A stretch of DNA of 64,000 bases from Terriglobia bacterium (lineage in GTDB: Bacteria > Acidobacteriota > Terriglobia > Terriglobales > Acidobacteriaceae). A model generated the notes under the pieces. It worked only from the letters and a program-made list of their open reading frames with translations. It did not search any database and was not told the origin of the DNA. Below, piece after piece: positions 42,025 to 50,314 of this stretch. How positions within the stretch are numbered: position 1 is the stretch's first letter; every line of letters starts with the position of its first letter. Both the position numbers and the translations under genes were made by a program. The stretch lies in assembly GCA_020073645.1 (NCBI GenBank), contig JAIQET010000001.1, positions 248,001 through 312,000 of the forward strand, given 5' to 3'.

Positions 42025-42792
42025 CTAGACTTCCAGCTTCAGCTGATCTAATTCCAGAAACTCCTGCACGATGGGTTGGCCGCATTTTTCCATTTCCGCA
42101 TACGTGCCGAAGAACAGCACGTTGGCTTCATGCAGAAACACGATCCGGTCGGCCAGTTTCTTGGCCAGCCGCATGTCATGGGTAACCACCACGCTGGTGA
42201 GATGCAACTGAATCTTCAAGCGTTTGATCAAGTCCCCCAGCAGTTGCGCCATCAATGGATCCACCATAGTGGTCGGTTCGTCATAGAGGACGCAATCGGG
42301 CTGGGCTGACAAGGCCCGCGCGATGGCCACCGATCGCTTCATGCCGGTGGAAAGATCCGAAGGCAGCTGTTCGCGCATTTCCCGCACGCCCACCATATCG
42401 AGCAAACCATCCACGATCTGGTAGATCTGTTCCTCGGAAAGATCGCGGCGCTCGCGCAGCGGAAAAGCCACGTTCTCGCCCACTGTGAGCGAATCGAACA
42501 GCGCACCGTTCTGGAACACCATGGTGACTTTCTTGCGGATGCGTTCCAGTTCCTGCTCGGGATATTCCGTGGTGTCCTCGAAGGCGACGATCACCCGCCC
42601 CGAGTCGGGTTTGAGGAAGCCCATGAGCAGATGCAGGGAGACTGACTTCCCCACGCCGCTGCGCCCCAGGATGCACACCGTTTCCCCGGGCATCACATCG
42701 AAGTTGGCATGCTTGAGCACGTGGTTGTCGCCGAACGACTTGGAGACATCCTTGAACTCGATGTACGGCCCGGGCTTGCCATTGCTGCTCAT
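42025..42792 (-). CDS. ABC transporter ATPase of the MlaF/Ttg2A type
   Basis: A 255-residue ATPase likely powering MCE-type lipid transport. Walker A is ILGRSGVGKSVSLHLLMG, the Q-loop is VFQNGALFDSLTVGENV (the MlaF signature region), the ABC signature is LSTGMKRSVAIARAL (T in place of the usual second G), Walker B is DCVLYDEPTTMVDP and the switch His is in VVTHDM. No permease or MCE protein gene is adjacent. Its ATG is only 4 bp from a period-7 array, and no separate Shine-Dalgarno is visible. Confidence 0.92.
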   Translation of the reverse strand: MSSNGKPGPYIEFKDVSKSFGDNHVLKHANFDVMPGETVCILGRSGVGKSVSLHLLMGFLKPDSGRVIVAFEDTTEYPEQELERIRKKVTMVFQNGALFDSLTVGENVAFPLRERRDLSEEQIYQIVDGLLDMVGVREMREQLPSDLSTGMKRSVAIARALSAQPDCVLYDEPTTMVDPLMAQLLGDLIKRLKIQLHLTSVVVTHDMRLAKKLADRIVFLHEANVLFFGTYAEMEKCGQPIVQEFLELDQLKLEV

Positions 42793-42796
42793 GAAT

Positions 42797-42824
42797 TCAG
42801 GTCTCAGGTCTCAGGCTTCAGGTC
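42797..42824. repeat. Period-7 array abutting the MlaF-like start codon
   Basis: TCAGGTC, TCAGGTC, TCAGGCT, TCAGGTC: four units of 7 bp ending 4 bp before the start codon (minus strand). No inverted second arm was found. Confidence 0.85.
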
Positions 42825-42890
42825 ACAGTCACTGGCGCCTATACCTTGATGATAAATGTTTCGCACGGGCCGGAGGTGCTGGTTCGAGAT

Positions 42891-43493
42891 TCAGTTTTGC
42901 TGCTTATCCCGCCGCTGCTGATCTGCTGCCGCCCATTCCTCGGGAGAATTGAGATTCTGAAACATGTTCTCCGAGAAACCCAGGTTTGACAACTCTTTCT
43001 CTCCCACGACTCGGGTTTCCACCCGGGCGAAGAGTGGATCAATTTTGTTCTTTCCTTCCAGCAACGACCGTTCCGCCACCGCCGCGAATTCCTTGCGGTA
43101 AACAGCACAGAGCGGCTGCCAGCCTCCACCCACGCGCGCCACCGTGACCACTGCTCCGGTCGCCCGTGCTTGACCGATCAGATACTCCAAGAATCGGGTC
43201 TCCACAAAAGGGAGATCCACTGCCAGCATCAGGTTGATCTCGGTGCTCGTGCTGGCAAGCGCGGCGTGGATGCCACCCAGCGGGCCACGTTCCTTGTATA
43301 CATCCTCGACCACGCGGCCGGAGGGGCTGAATTTCGCCGCCTCCCCCACGATCCGCACGTCGTCAGCCACCGTGCGCGCGGTCTCCATTGCCTGCGCCAG
43401 CAGGGTGCGTCCTTCCAGTTGCAGGAACGCTTTGTCGGTCCCCATGCGCGTGCTCTTGCCGCCAGCCAGGATGAACGCCGTCAGATCGCCCAC
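42891..43493 (-). CDS. mobA: Molybdenum cofactor guanylyltransferase (MobA-like)
   Basis: Attaches GMP to molybdopterin. A 200-residue nucleotidyltransferase: LTAFILAGGKSTRMGTDKAFL (first 18 residues diagnostic), EDVYKERGPLGGIHAAL, MLAVDLPFV with the metal Asp and WQPLCAVYRKEF. The start is uncertain: GTG 43493 is used because the fold begins at the next residues; the open frame extends upstream to 43595 without clear coding character. Confidence 0.88.
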   Translation of the reverse strand: MGDLTAFILAGGKSTRMGTDKAFLQLEGRTLLAQAMETARTVADDVRIVGEAAKFSPSGRVVEDVYKERGPLGGIHAALASTSTEINLMLAVDLPFVETRFLEYLIGQARATGAVVTVARVGGGWQPLCAVYRKEFAAVAERSLLEGKNKIDPLFARVETRVVGEKELSNLGFSENMFQNLNSPEEWAAADQQRRDKQQN

Positions 43494-43671
43494 GGGGTGA
43501 TGATACAAGACGGCGGATGGGCTCAGAAATCGTCGCGAAATCCGTGCAAGCCACAGACTCCGATCCGCTTGCGCCCGGAGTGTGGACCCTCCCACACGAA
43601 AGTAACCTACCCAAGTTGCCCCAGCCGTTAGATGATGATTTCTCCGGTGCTTTCACCGGGAAAGCACGAAC

Positions 43672-44205
43672 ATGGCTCAGAAGCTACTGGATGTCCTCAT
43701 GCTAGGGCGCTGCTCGCACGAGTTTTCCTGGCCGCGGCGTGCGGCCGACGGCCACTACTACCAGGTCTGCCTGCTGTGCGCGGCGGAGTATAAGTACGAC
43801 TGGAAGACCATGCGGCGCATTGAACGCATGGATCATAGCGTGCCAGAGACCACGACCACGCGGCGCAGCCGCAGCCATACCAAGAAACCGACTTGGGTTC
43901 CTCGTGCTCGCCGCCTCAAACTGGACGTTCCCGTGCGTTACCGCGTCAAGAACCTGGGCAGTTGGTTGGAGGGGACCATCGAAAACCTGAGCCAATCCGG
44001 TGTCCTCTTTCAGGGACCGCAGGAGCTCCCCGAGAACACCCTGGTGGAGATGGTCTTCGAGATGCCGGAAGAAATCTCGGGACAGAAGAACAGCAACGTC
44101 CTGTGCCAGGCGCGGATCATTCGCTCCAAACAGAGCCACAAGACGGCAGAATCGGTGGGACTGGCGGCTTCCATCCTCGACTACAAGTTCCTCCACCAGA
44201 ACTGA
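43672..44205 (+). CDS. PilZ domain protein with N-terminal Cys/His motif
   Basis: A 177-residue protein. The N-terminal region has CSHEFSWP and CLLC (about residues 14-36), a possible zinc knuckle. The PilZ domain (about 80-177) has RRLKLDVPVRYR (RxxxR-like c-di-GMP contact) and ENLSQSG ((D/N)xSxxG). It probably senses c-di-GMP; the HD-GYP protein at 37 kb could set the signal. GGGAAAG lies upstream of the ATG. Target unknown. Confidence 0.88.
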   Translation: MAQKLLDVLMLGRCSHEFSWPRRAADGHYYQVCLLCAAEYKYDWKTMRRIERMDHSVPETTTTRRSRSHTKKPTWVPRARRLKLDVPVRYRVKNLGSWLEGTIENLSQSGVLFQGPQELPENTLVEMVFEMPEEISGQKNSNVLCQARIIRSKQSHKTAESVGLAASILDYKFLHQN

Positions 44206-44392
44206 TGGCGGGCTCCGTCGGTTCCCGTGCTCAAAATGGAACCCGTTCCCCTCAGCGCAGTAACTGCTTTGTTGCCGACCGTTTACAGACCTGATGCCAA
44301 AGCAGCTCGGGCTCACAATTTTGCTCAGGGATATGCGCTGTTTCGCATCTAAACTATCAGTATTGGGTTCAAACGATTCAGGAGTGTTTCCT

Positions 44393-45460
44393 ATGAAGGC
44401 TAGAGTTTCTCTCTACGTCAGCGCACTTACGCTTCTCTTGGTCTTGGGAGTGGCCGTGGGTTGCACCAAGGCTCCCAACGACGCTCAAATTTCCAGCGAC
44501 GTCCAGAGCAGTTTTAGCGCGGATTCCGGATTGCAGGGCAAGCAACTGGGCGTGCAAGCGGCCAACGGAACCGTGACGCTCTCCGGCTCTGTGGACAACG
44601 AGAACCAGCGGGAAGCAGCCGCACGATACGCCGCCGCGGTTCCAGGCGTGAAGCAGGTGATTAACAACCTGCAAGTAGCTCCGGGCACAGCACCTGCCGA
44701 GACGGCGAAGGAGCAGCCTGCGACGGAAGAGAAAGCCAAGCCCAGCCCGGCTCCCCGGCGGCATGCCAGCACGCCTCGGGCGCGCACGCTGCCCACGTCC
44801 AGTAGCGACAGTGCTCCTACCCCGGTAGCGGCAGCGCCAGCCACAACCACTGCGCCGATGGCAGCGATGACCCCCGCGCCCACCACCCCTCCGCCTCCGC
44901 CGCAGAAGGTGACGATTCCTTCCGGCACGACGCTGGCCGTGCGGCTGGTGGACTCGATTAGTACCGAAACCAGCCAGCCTGGTCAGACCTTCCACGCCAC
45001 CCTGGATTCTCCGCTGGCTTACGAGGGCGACGTGGTCATCCCCGCGGGCTATGACGTCGAGGGCCACGTCGTCGACGTGAAGAGTGCCGGAAAGTTTGCC
45101 GGGAAATCGGTGCTGGCGCTGCAACTGGATCGTATCTCGGTCGGCGGCAAGTCCTACAACCTCCAGACTGACCAGTACAAACGCGAGGGCGCTTCCCGCG
45201 GTACGAATACGGCTGAGAAAGTCGGGGCCGGCGCTGGGATCGGCGCTATCATTGGCGCGATTGCTGGCGGTGGCAAAGGAGCAGCGATTGGCGCTGCGGC
45301 CGGAGGTGGCCTGGGTGGCGGCGTGCAAGCGGCCACCAAGGGCCAGCAGATCAAGCTGCCTTCGGAAACCGTGCTGAACTTCACCCTGCAAGCGCCCCTG
45401 ACCGTCGTGCCCGCCAAGGGCCCGAACGAGGGACGCCAGAAGATGGACGCCAACCAATAG
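44393..45460 (+). CDS. BON-domain lipoprotein with glycine-zipper segment
   Basis: A 355-residue envelope protein. Lipobox LGVAVGC gives Cys24 as lipidation site. A BON domain follows (about 30-100, VQAANGTVTLSGSVDN, GVKQVINNLQV), then a Pro/Ala/Thr linker (105-185), a beta-domain (IPSGTTLAVRLVDSIS, about 190-280) and a glycine zipper (GAGAGIGAIIGAIAGGGKG) that may insert into the outer membrane. The ATG at 44393 has AGGAG 9 nt upstream. It ends with a strong terminator. Confidence 0.88.
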   Translation: MKARVSLYVSALTLLLVLGVAVGCTKAPNDAQISSDVQSSFSADSGLQGKQLGVQAANGTVTLSGSVDNENQREAAARYAAAVPGVKQVINNLQVAPGTAPAETAKEQPATEEKAKPSPAPRRHASTPRARTLPTSSSDSAPTPVAAAPATTTAPMAAMTPAPTTPPPPPQKVTIPSGTTLAVRLVDSISTETSQPGQTFHATLDSPLAYEGDVVIPAGYDVEGHVVDVKSAGKFAGKSVLALQLDRISVGGKSYNLQTDQYKREGASRGTNTAEKVGAGAGIGAIIGAIAGGGKGAAIGAAAGGGLGGGVQAATKGQQIKLPSETVLNFTLQAPLTVVPAKGPNEGRQKMDANQ

Positions 45461-45478
45461 CTCGTTGGCTAGCGAACC

Positions 45479-45512
45479 GGGCGCAGCCTCAGGCTGCGCC
45501 CTTCCTGTTTAT
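45479..45512 (+). terminator. Rho-independent terminator
   Basis: GGGCGCAGCC (45479-45488), loop TCA and GGCTGCGCCC (45492-45501), followed by TTCCTGTTTATT, after the BON lipoprotein gene. Confidence 0.88.
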
Positions 45513-45549
45513 TATGTCTTCGGGTTGCCCGCCTGATTATCACACCTCC

Positions 45550-45580
45550 TTGTGCTCAACCTCATAGTCGGGGGTACAAT
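45550..45580 (+). promoter_or_regulatory. Candidate promoter of the cytochrome c gene
   Basis: TTGTGC (45550-45555) and TACAAT (45575-45580) are separated by 19 bp. GGGGT/ACCCC inverted pentamers overlap the -10 box and could be an operator. Confidence 0.35.
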
Positions 45581-45647
45581 TCACCCCTAGACTGGATGGT
45601 TGGTAGTTATTGCATCCGGTTCTTCGCGCAGTCCTAAGGAGAGACAA

Positions 45648-46085
45648 ATGTCCACTCGGAAACTCATTTGGATTTTAGGGGCTCTGATGGTTCTTGTGCT
45701 CACACTGGCAGCACAGGAGCAGCCGACAAAAACGATCAAGCACGTTCCCGTGAAACCCACGTCTGCTGCCTCCGGACAGGAGATGTACAAGACCTACTGC
45801 GCAGTCTGCCACGGTACAGACGGCAAGGGTGGAGGACCGGCAGCGGAAGCGCTGAAGACTCCCCCGACCGATCTCACTATGCTGAGCAAGAACAATGGCG
45901 GCAAGTATCCTGCCCTGAAAGTTGCCTCGGTCCTCCGCGGCGAAGCCAGTCTGCCGGCCCACGGTTCCAAAGAGATGCCGGTATGGGGCAAGTTGTTCTG
46001 GAGCATGAGTGGCGGACACGCGGCGGAGGTGCAGCAGCGCGTCTCCAACCTCAACAGTTACGTCGAGTCTCTGCAAGCCAAGTGA
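45648..46085 (+). CDS. Exported monohaem cytochrome c
   Basis: A 145-residue periplasmic cytochrome: a signal peptide (about 1-22), haem-binding CAVCHGTDGKGGG and an axial Met candidate in KEMPVWGKLFW. Class I c-type. AAGGAGAG lies upstream of ATG 45648. It is a single gene between a terminator and a repeat-like inverted region; its electron partner is not evident. Confidence 0.92.
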   Translation: MSTRKLIWILGALMVLVLTLAAQEQPTKTIKHVPVKPTSAASGQEMYKTYCAVCHGTDGKGGGPAAEALKTPPTDLTMLSKNNGGKYPALKVASVLRGEASLPAHGSKEMPVWGKLFWSMSGGHAAEVQQRVSNLNSYVESLQAK

Positions 46086-46397
46086 GCGCGTTGGCCGGGC
46101 CAGTTCAGCAACTTCGCTTCGCTCCGCTGCTCAGGGCAGACTAAGAACTGGGCCCGGCGCACCCGCTACCGGCTTTGCCGAGGGATGGATTCGGCTCAGT
46201 CCGACCCTTCGTGCCCGAGCAGCCGACGAACGTACTCCGTCCGCTAACCTCGTGTCGGCCTAAGCGCCTCAGCAGTAGTCTGTTAACGCCTGCTGCGCAT
46301 CCGTACAGTACCTTTAGTACCTTGGGTTCCGCCTACCCATTCACCGTATAATCATGGCCAAACCAGCAGAAATCTGCACTCTTGAGCAAAGGGCACG
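46086..46397. other. Intergenic region between cytochrome c and pilD
   Basis: It begins with imperfect inverted arms GGCCGGGCCAGTTC / GAACTGGGCCCGGC (about 46091-46160) around a TTCGCTTCGCTCCGCTGCTC fragment of the GAGCGAAG-type repeat, possibly a terminator for the cytochrome gene. A candidate promoter TTGGGT (46322)-19 bp-TATAAT (46347-46352) precedes pilD. No gene is supported between. Confidence 0.5.
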
Positions 46398-47321
46398 GTG
46401 GACCCTGCTTTGGCATTGGCGATTTTCGCATTGGGGCTGGCCTTCGGCAGCTTCCTGAACGTGTGTATCTACCGCCTGCCGCATGATCTTTCGGTAGTCC
46501 GCCCGGGCTCCGCCTGCCCGGCCTGCAAACAACCGATTCACTTCTACGACAATATTCCAGTGCTGAGCTGGCTGGTGCTGGGCGGCCGCTGCCGCCACTG
46601 CAAAGCTCGCATCACGCCGCGCTACCTGGTGGTTGAACTGCTGACGGGCGCACTGTTTCTGGCCTGCTACGCGCATTTCGGACTCACCCTGGCGACCCTG
46701 AAATGCTGCACTTTGGGATTCCTGCTGCTGGGCTTGATTTTCACTGACGCCGAAACCCATCTTCTGCCCGACAAGATGACGCTTCCCGGGCTGGTGCTGG
46801 GATTGCTGTTCAGCCTGGTGGTGCCGGTCAATGATCTGGCTTCGCAGTTGCTACCGGGCCTGATTTCCCTGCCGGTCAGCTCGGATGTTTCCGCACACCT
46901 GTTGTCGCTGGTAGATGCGCTGCTGGGAACTGTGGCCGGGGCGTCTTTTGTTTACGGTGCCGGAGCGATTTACCTGCGGGCGCGCGGCGTGGAAGGCATG
47001 GGCTTCGGCGACGTCAAGCTGATGGCGATGATCGGAGCGTTCCTGGGATTCAAGCTGACGATCTTCACGCTGTTTGCCGCCTCCATTGCGGGATCGATCG
47101 TGGGGATTTCGACCGTGTTCGTGGTTTGGGTCAAACGGACGCGCCGGCGCATGGCTCGCCGCCACGAGAGCGCTCGGGAGGCCCGGCGCCACGCGTGGGG
47201 ATCGGCTGCGATTGCGTTGCGCCGCCACCAGATGCCCTTCGGCGTCTTCCTCGGCAGCATGGCCATGCTCGCATTCTTCTTTGGCAACCGGTTTTTGCAC
47301 TGGTACTGGGGGCTGATGTGA
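46398..47321 (+). CDS. pilD: Prepilin peptidase / N-methyltransferase (A24 family)
   Basis: Cleaves and N-methylates type IV prepilins and pseudopilins in the inner membrane. It has 307 residues: an N-terminal methylase domain with GSFLNVCIYRLP and the four-Cys zinc site (CPACKQP, CRHCKARI), and membrane segments with the catalytic Asp residues in IFTDAETHLLPD and MGFGDVKLMAMIG. A longer basic cytoplasmic loop (KRTRRRMARRHESAREARRH, about 238-257) precedes the last segment. The start is GTG at 46398. Its stop overlaps the next start (GTGA). Confidence 0.95.
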   Translation: MDPALALAIFALGLAFGSFLNVCIYRLPHDLSVVRPGSACPACKQPIHFYDNIPVLSWLVLGGRCRHCKARITPRYLVVELLTGALFLACYAHFGLTLATLKCCTLGFLLLGLIFTDAETHLLPDKMTLPGLVLGLLFSLVVPVNDLASQLLPGLISLPVSSDVSAHLLSLVDALLGTVAGASFVYGAGAIYLRARGVEGMGFGDVKLMAMIGAFLGFKLTIFTLFAASIAGSIVGISTVFVVWVKRTRRRMARRHESAREARRHAWGSAAIALRRHQMPFGVFLGSMAMLAFFFGNRFLHWYWGLM

Positions 47322-48178
47322 GGCTGCTCAGCAATCCCATTCTGTTGCGCATGGCGCTGGCCTTTATTGCCGCCGCCTTCGCCTTTGTCATGGGCACGCT
47401 GCTGATGCGTCGCATGCGCCGCTCCCTGACCGAAGAAGCATCTCTGACCGAGGACGCTCCTTCGCTGGAAAGGTTTCCGCTGCACACCTACCACGCGGTC
47501 ATCCAGCAGCTCAAGCAGCAGAAGCACGAATTGCTGAGCGAGCAGCAGATGGAGCGCCGCCGCGCCAAGACCTCGGAAAACATCAGCGCCGCGGTGCTTT
47601 CCAATCTCTCCAGCGGGGTGCTGTTTTTTAGCGCCAACGGGCTGGTTCGACAGGCCAACGCCGCAGCCCGGCAGATCCTCGGATTCGCCTCGCCGGTTGG
47701 GATGAACACTGCAGAAATCTTTCGCGAGACCTCCCTGCCCTCCCGGTCGGGATCCCCGATGAGCCTGGCCGAGGCAGTCCAGCTCAGTTTGCAGGAGAAG
47801 ACGCCATCCCGGCGCCTGGAAGGGCTCTACCTCACTCCCGCGGGTGAGGAACGCATGCTGGACCTCACGGTGACCTCGGTCTATGCGCCCAATGGCGATG
47901 TGTTGGGTGCGGCCTGCCTGATTAATGATCAGACGGAAATTGCCCAGATTCGCCGCCAACAGGAACTGCGCGGGGAAATGTCCGCCGAGATGGCGCTGGA
48001 GCTGCGTAATTCGCTCGCTACCATCTCCGGCTATGCGCAGCAACTGGCGGCCAGCCGCGATCCGGAGTTGGCGCGGCAGCTGGCAGCGGACATTGCCGCG
48101 GAGTCGGCACATTTGGGTCGTACGATTGGTGGCTTCCTGGCCGGCGCAAAAGCCGCCAGGGCGGCCTCGCAAGCTTAA
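47318..48178 (+). CDS. Membrane PAS protein with a histidine-kinase-like dimerisation helix lacking the His
   Basis: A 286-residue product: one membrane segment (about 8-25), a short coiled linker, a PAS domain (about 85-215, LSSGVLFFSANGLVRQANAAA) and a HisKA-like helix EMALELRNSLATISGYAQQL. In active kinases the motif is HELRNPL; here the phosphoacceptor position is Leu, and no ATPase domain follows. It may act as a sensor or adaptor. GTG 47318 overlaps the pilD stop, suggesting a role linked to pili or secretion. Confidence 0.8.
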   Translation: MRLLSNPILLRMALAFIAAAFAFVMGTLLMRRMRRSLTEEASLTEDAPSLERFPLHTYHAVIQQLKQQKHELLSEQQMERRRAKTSENISAAVLSNLSSGVLFFSANGLVRQANAAARQILGFASPVGMNTAEIFRETSLPSRSGSPMSLAEAVQLSLQEKTPSRRLEGLYLTPAGEERMLDLTVTSVYAPNGDVLGAACLINDQTEIAQIRRQQELRGEMSAEMALELRNSLATISGYAQQLAASRDPELARQLAADIAAESAHLGRTIGGFLAGAKAARAASQA

Positions 48179-48242
48179 TTTTGACCAAGCGCCGCTGCTG
48201 CCCGCGTTTGCCGGTGGCAACGGCACAAAGGATGGAGCAACT

Positions 48243-48965
48243 ATGAAACGCATTACGTTGGTGTGGCTGGCTGGAGTCATTCTGGCGGGCTTGCTGGTCG
48301 CGTTGGCTGGCGCCCAGTCTCAATCACTCGGCGATTATGCCCGTGCGGCCCGCAAGGACAAGAAGCAAACCGCAGCCAAGCAATTCGATAACGACAATCT
48401 CCCGAAGCAAAGCAAAATCAATGCACCGGAGAACGCCCCCGGAGAGCCGGACGCCAAGACCGCGGACAAGCCTGCGGACACGCCAAGCAACACCGAGGAC
48501 AACCCCGAGCTCAGCAACGCGGGCCGCGCCGAGGGCAGCCCCGACGCCGGCGGTGATGCCCAAGCCGCGCCACAGAATGGCGACCAGGCAGAGGCCGGTG
48601 CCCAGCCAGAGCAGCAGCCCGCCGACTCTGCCGACAAGGCCGAAACCAGTCCTGAACAATCTGCCGAAGATCGGCAGAAGGCCTACGACGAGTGGGAGAA
48701 GAAGATTTCCGCGCAGAAAGACAAGATTGACCTGCTGAACCGCGAGTTGGACGTCGCTCAGCGCGAATACCGCTTGCGCGCCGCCGCCTTCTACGCCGAT
48801 GCCGGCAACCGCCTGCGCAACTCTGGCGCCTGGGACCAGGAAGACGCCCAGTACAAGAAGCAGATTGCCGACAAGCAAAAGGCCGTGGACGACGCCAAGA
48901 AGGAACTGGACGACCTGCAGGAGCAGGCTCGCAAGGAAGGCGTCCCCTCCAGCAAGCGGGAGTAG
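48243..48965 (+). CDS. Exported Ala/Pro/Asp-rich coiled-coil protein
   Basis: A 240-residue protein: a signal peptide (about 1-24, MKRITLVWLAGVILAGLLVA), a low-complexity acidic middle (about 50-140) and a C-terminal coiled coil (about 145-235, DRQKAYDEWEKKISAQKDKI). It is probably periplasmic. GGAG lies 8 nt before the ATG. It follows the PAS gene and ends at a clear terminator, so it may be the last gene of the pilD unit. Function unknown. Confidence 0.78.
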   Translation: MKRITLVWLAGVILAGLLVALAGAQSQSLGDYARAARKDKKQTAAKQFDNDNLPKQSKINAPENAPGEPDAKTADKPADTPSNTEDNPELSNAGRAEGSPDAGGDAQAAPQNGDQAEAGAQPEQQPADSADKAETSPEQSAEDRQKAYDEWEKKISAQKDKIDLLNRELDVAQREYRLRAAAFYADAGNRLRNSGAWDQEDAQYKKQIADKQKAVDDAKKELDDLQEQARKEGVPSSKRE

Positions 48966-48989
48966 CACAAAGCGCGTTGCCAAGTCCTA

Positions 48990-49019
48990 GCCTCCGGCGC
49001 AGGCCGGAGGCTTTTCTTT
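48990..49019 (+). terminator. Rho-independent terminator
   Basis: GCCTCCGGC (48990-48998), a 4-nt loop and GCCGGAGGC (49003-49011), followed by TTTTCTTTC. Confidence 0.9.
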
Positions 49020-49062
49020 CGATGGCTATGGACCACTCGATGCCAATCGAAATTGAGATCTG

Positions 49063-49566
49063 CTAGCTCATCCCCCGCAGCCGCCGAATCTGCTTCACGT
49101 GGTGCTGGCCGTGGACCCAGTGGAACTTGCGCCATTGGTGGGCCGTGAGTGGGCCGAGCACCGGATGATCGAGCAAGCGGGTGCGCTTCCCAAGGCGGGC
49201 TTCGCACTTTGTAATCAGTTCGTCCATAGCGGTGATCTGCGGGCCGATGTCGACTACGACCTTTTCTGGTGAGGCGCCTCGCGGACGGGTCCTTTCCGGC
49301 GCTTGCCGGCCGGTTGGGAAGTAGCCTGCCCCGGTCACGACTGCGATCTGGAACCGCTGCTTCATCGTGGGCTTGCTGGCCAGCGGCTTCCCCTCTTGCA
49401 GGCAACGCTCGAACCCCTTCACAGTTCCGGTGTAGGTGAGATAGAGATGCTCCAGCACCTCCGCCGCGCTCCACTTCCCTTCCGGATGGCGCGTGAGCTC
49501 TTCCATCGTCATGCTTCGGGTCGCAGAGGTAATCGCTTCGTGCAACCTTTGCAGATACGAATCCAT
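49063..49566 (-). CDS. DinB-like / DUF1569 metal-binding four-helix protein
   Basis: A 167-residue four-helix-bundle protein. DinB-type features: KWSAAEVLEHLYLTYTGTV (first His), and the C-terminal KFHWVHGQHHVKQIRRL that supplies the other metal His residues. It may be a thiol-dependent S-transferase or a metalloenzyme of unknown substrate. ATG 49566 has a GAGGGGG stretch just upstream. Confidence 0.85.
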   Translation of the reverse strand: MDSYLQRLHEAITSATRSMTMEELTRHPEGKWSAAEVLEHLYLTYTGTVKGFERCLQEGKPLASKPTMKQRFQIAVVTGAGYFPTGRQAPERTRPRGASPEKVVVDIGPQITAMDELITKCEARLGKRTRLLDHPVLGPLTAHQWRKFHWVHGQHHVKQIRRLRGMS

Positions 49567-49650
49567 GGTCAGCCCCCTCTCTCCATCTAGTAGAATGGGC
49601 CGCAGCATCTGCGGTTGTCAAAATTTCATACCCGGGATGGGAAGGTGGCC

Positions 49651-50262
49651 ATGAGAAAGCTGATGGCGATGCTTGCGCTCGCGTTGATGGCCGGTTGCAC
49701 GTCCGAACCGAGCAAGCCCGCGGAGAAACCTCAGCCCAAACCTCCCGAATACGTGACCGGGCGAACCGCCTTCCAGAAGCTCTACATCTCGGCCCGCGGC
49801 TGGGCCCGCGACGCGCAGCCCTTTCGCCTGGAATCGCAGATCACGACCGACTCCAAGGGCAGGGACGGAAAAGCCGCGGTGTGGCGCGCCTCCTTCGCTT
49901 CCCCTGCGCAGCGCGGCGCCAAGCCCTACGTGTGGTCGGGTACCGATGCCCAGGACGCTCCTTCCCGCGGCGTCAATCCCGGCATTGAGGACACCTACAG
50001 TCCTACCAATTCTTCCACCCAGATCTTTGATGTGGCATTTCTAAAGGTGGACTCCGACAAAGCATTTGAAGTTGCCCAGGCGCACGGTGGCGACAAACTG
50101 CTGGAGAAGAGCCCGGATACTCCCGTCCTCTACCTGCTCGACTGGAGCGGTTCGACCAATGAACTGATTTGGCACGTGATTTACGGCACCACCCGGGACG
50201 AGGCCAAGCTGAAGGTAGCTGTGAATGCCACTAGCGGAGACTTCATGCGGGTGGAGAAGTAG
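49651..50262 (+). CDS. Lipoprotein of unknown function
   Basis: A 203-residue protein with lipobox LALMAGC (Cys about residue 16) and a Pro/Lys-rich linker. The globular part contains YVTGRTAFQKLYISARGWA and LLDWSGSTNELIWHVIYG. No known family recognised. ATG 49651 has GGGAAGG upstream; GTG 49645 is possible. Its TAG stop lies inside a degenerate REP fragment. Confidence 0.75.
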   Translation: MRKLMAMLALALMAGCTSEPSKPAEKPQPKPPEYVTGRTAFQKLYISARGWARDAQPFRLESQITTDSKGRDGKAAVWRASFASPAQRGAKPYVWSGTDAQDAPSRGVNPGIEDTYSPTNSSTQIFDVAFLKVDSDKAFEVAQAHGGDKLLEKSPDTPVLYLLDWSGSTNELIWHVIYGTTRDEAKLKVAVNATSGDFMRVEK

Positions 50263-50283
50263 CGCCGGAGTCTCGCCGTCCAC
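50259..50283. repeat. Degenerate REP half supplying the lipoprotein stop codon
   Basis: GTAGCGCCGGAGTCTCGCCG matches the first hairpin of the REP with substitutions. Its TAG is the stop codon of the preceding gene. Confidence 0.6.
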
Positions 50284-50314
50284 AGAGGCGCTGGAAGCAA
50301 CATCTTTACAGCTC

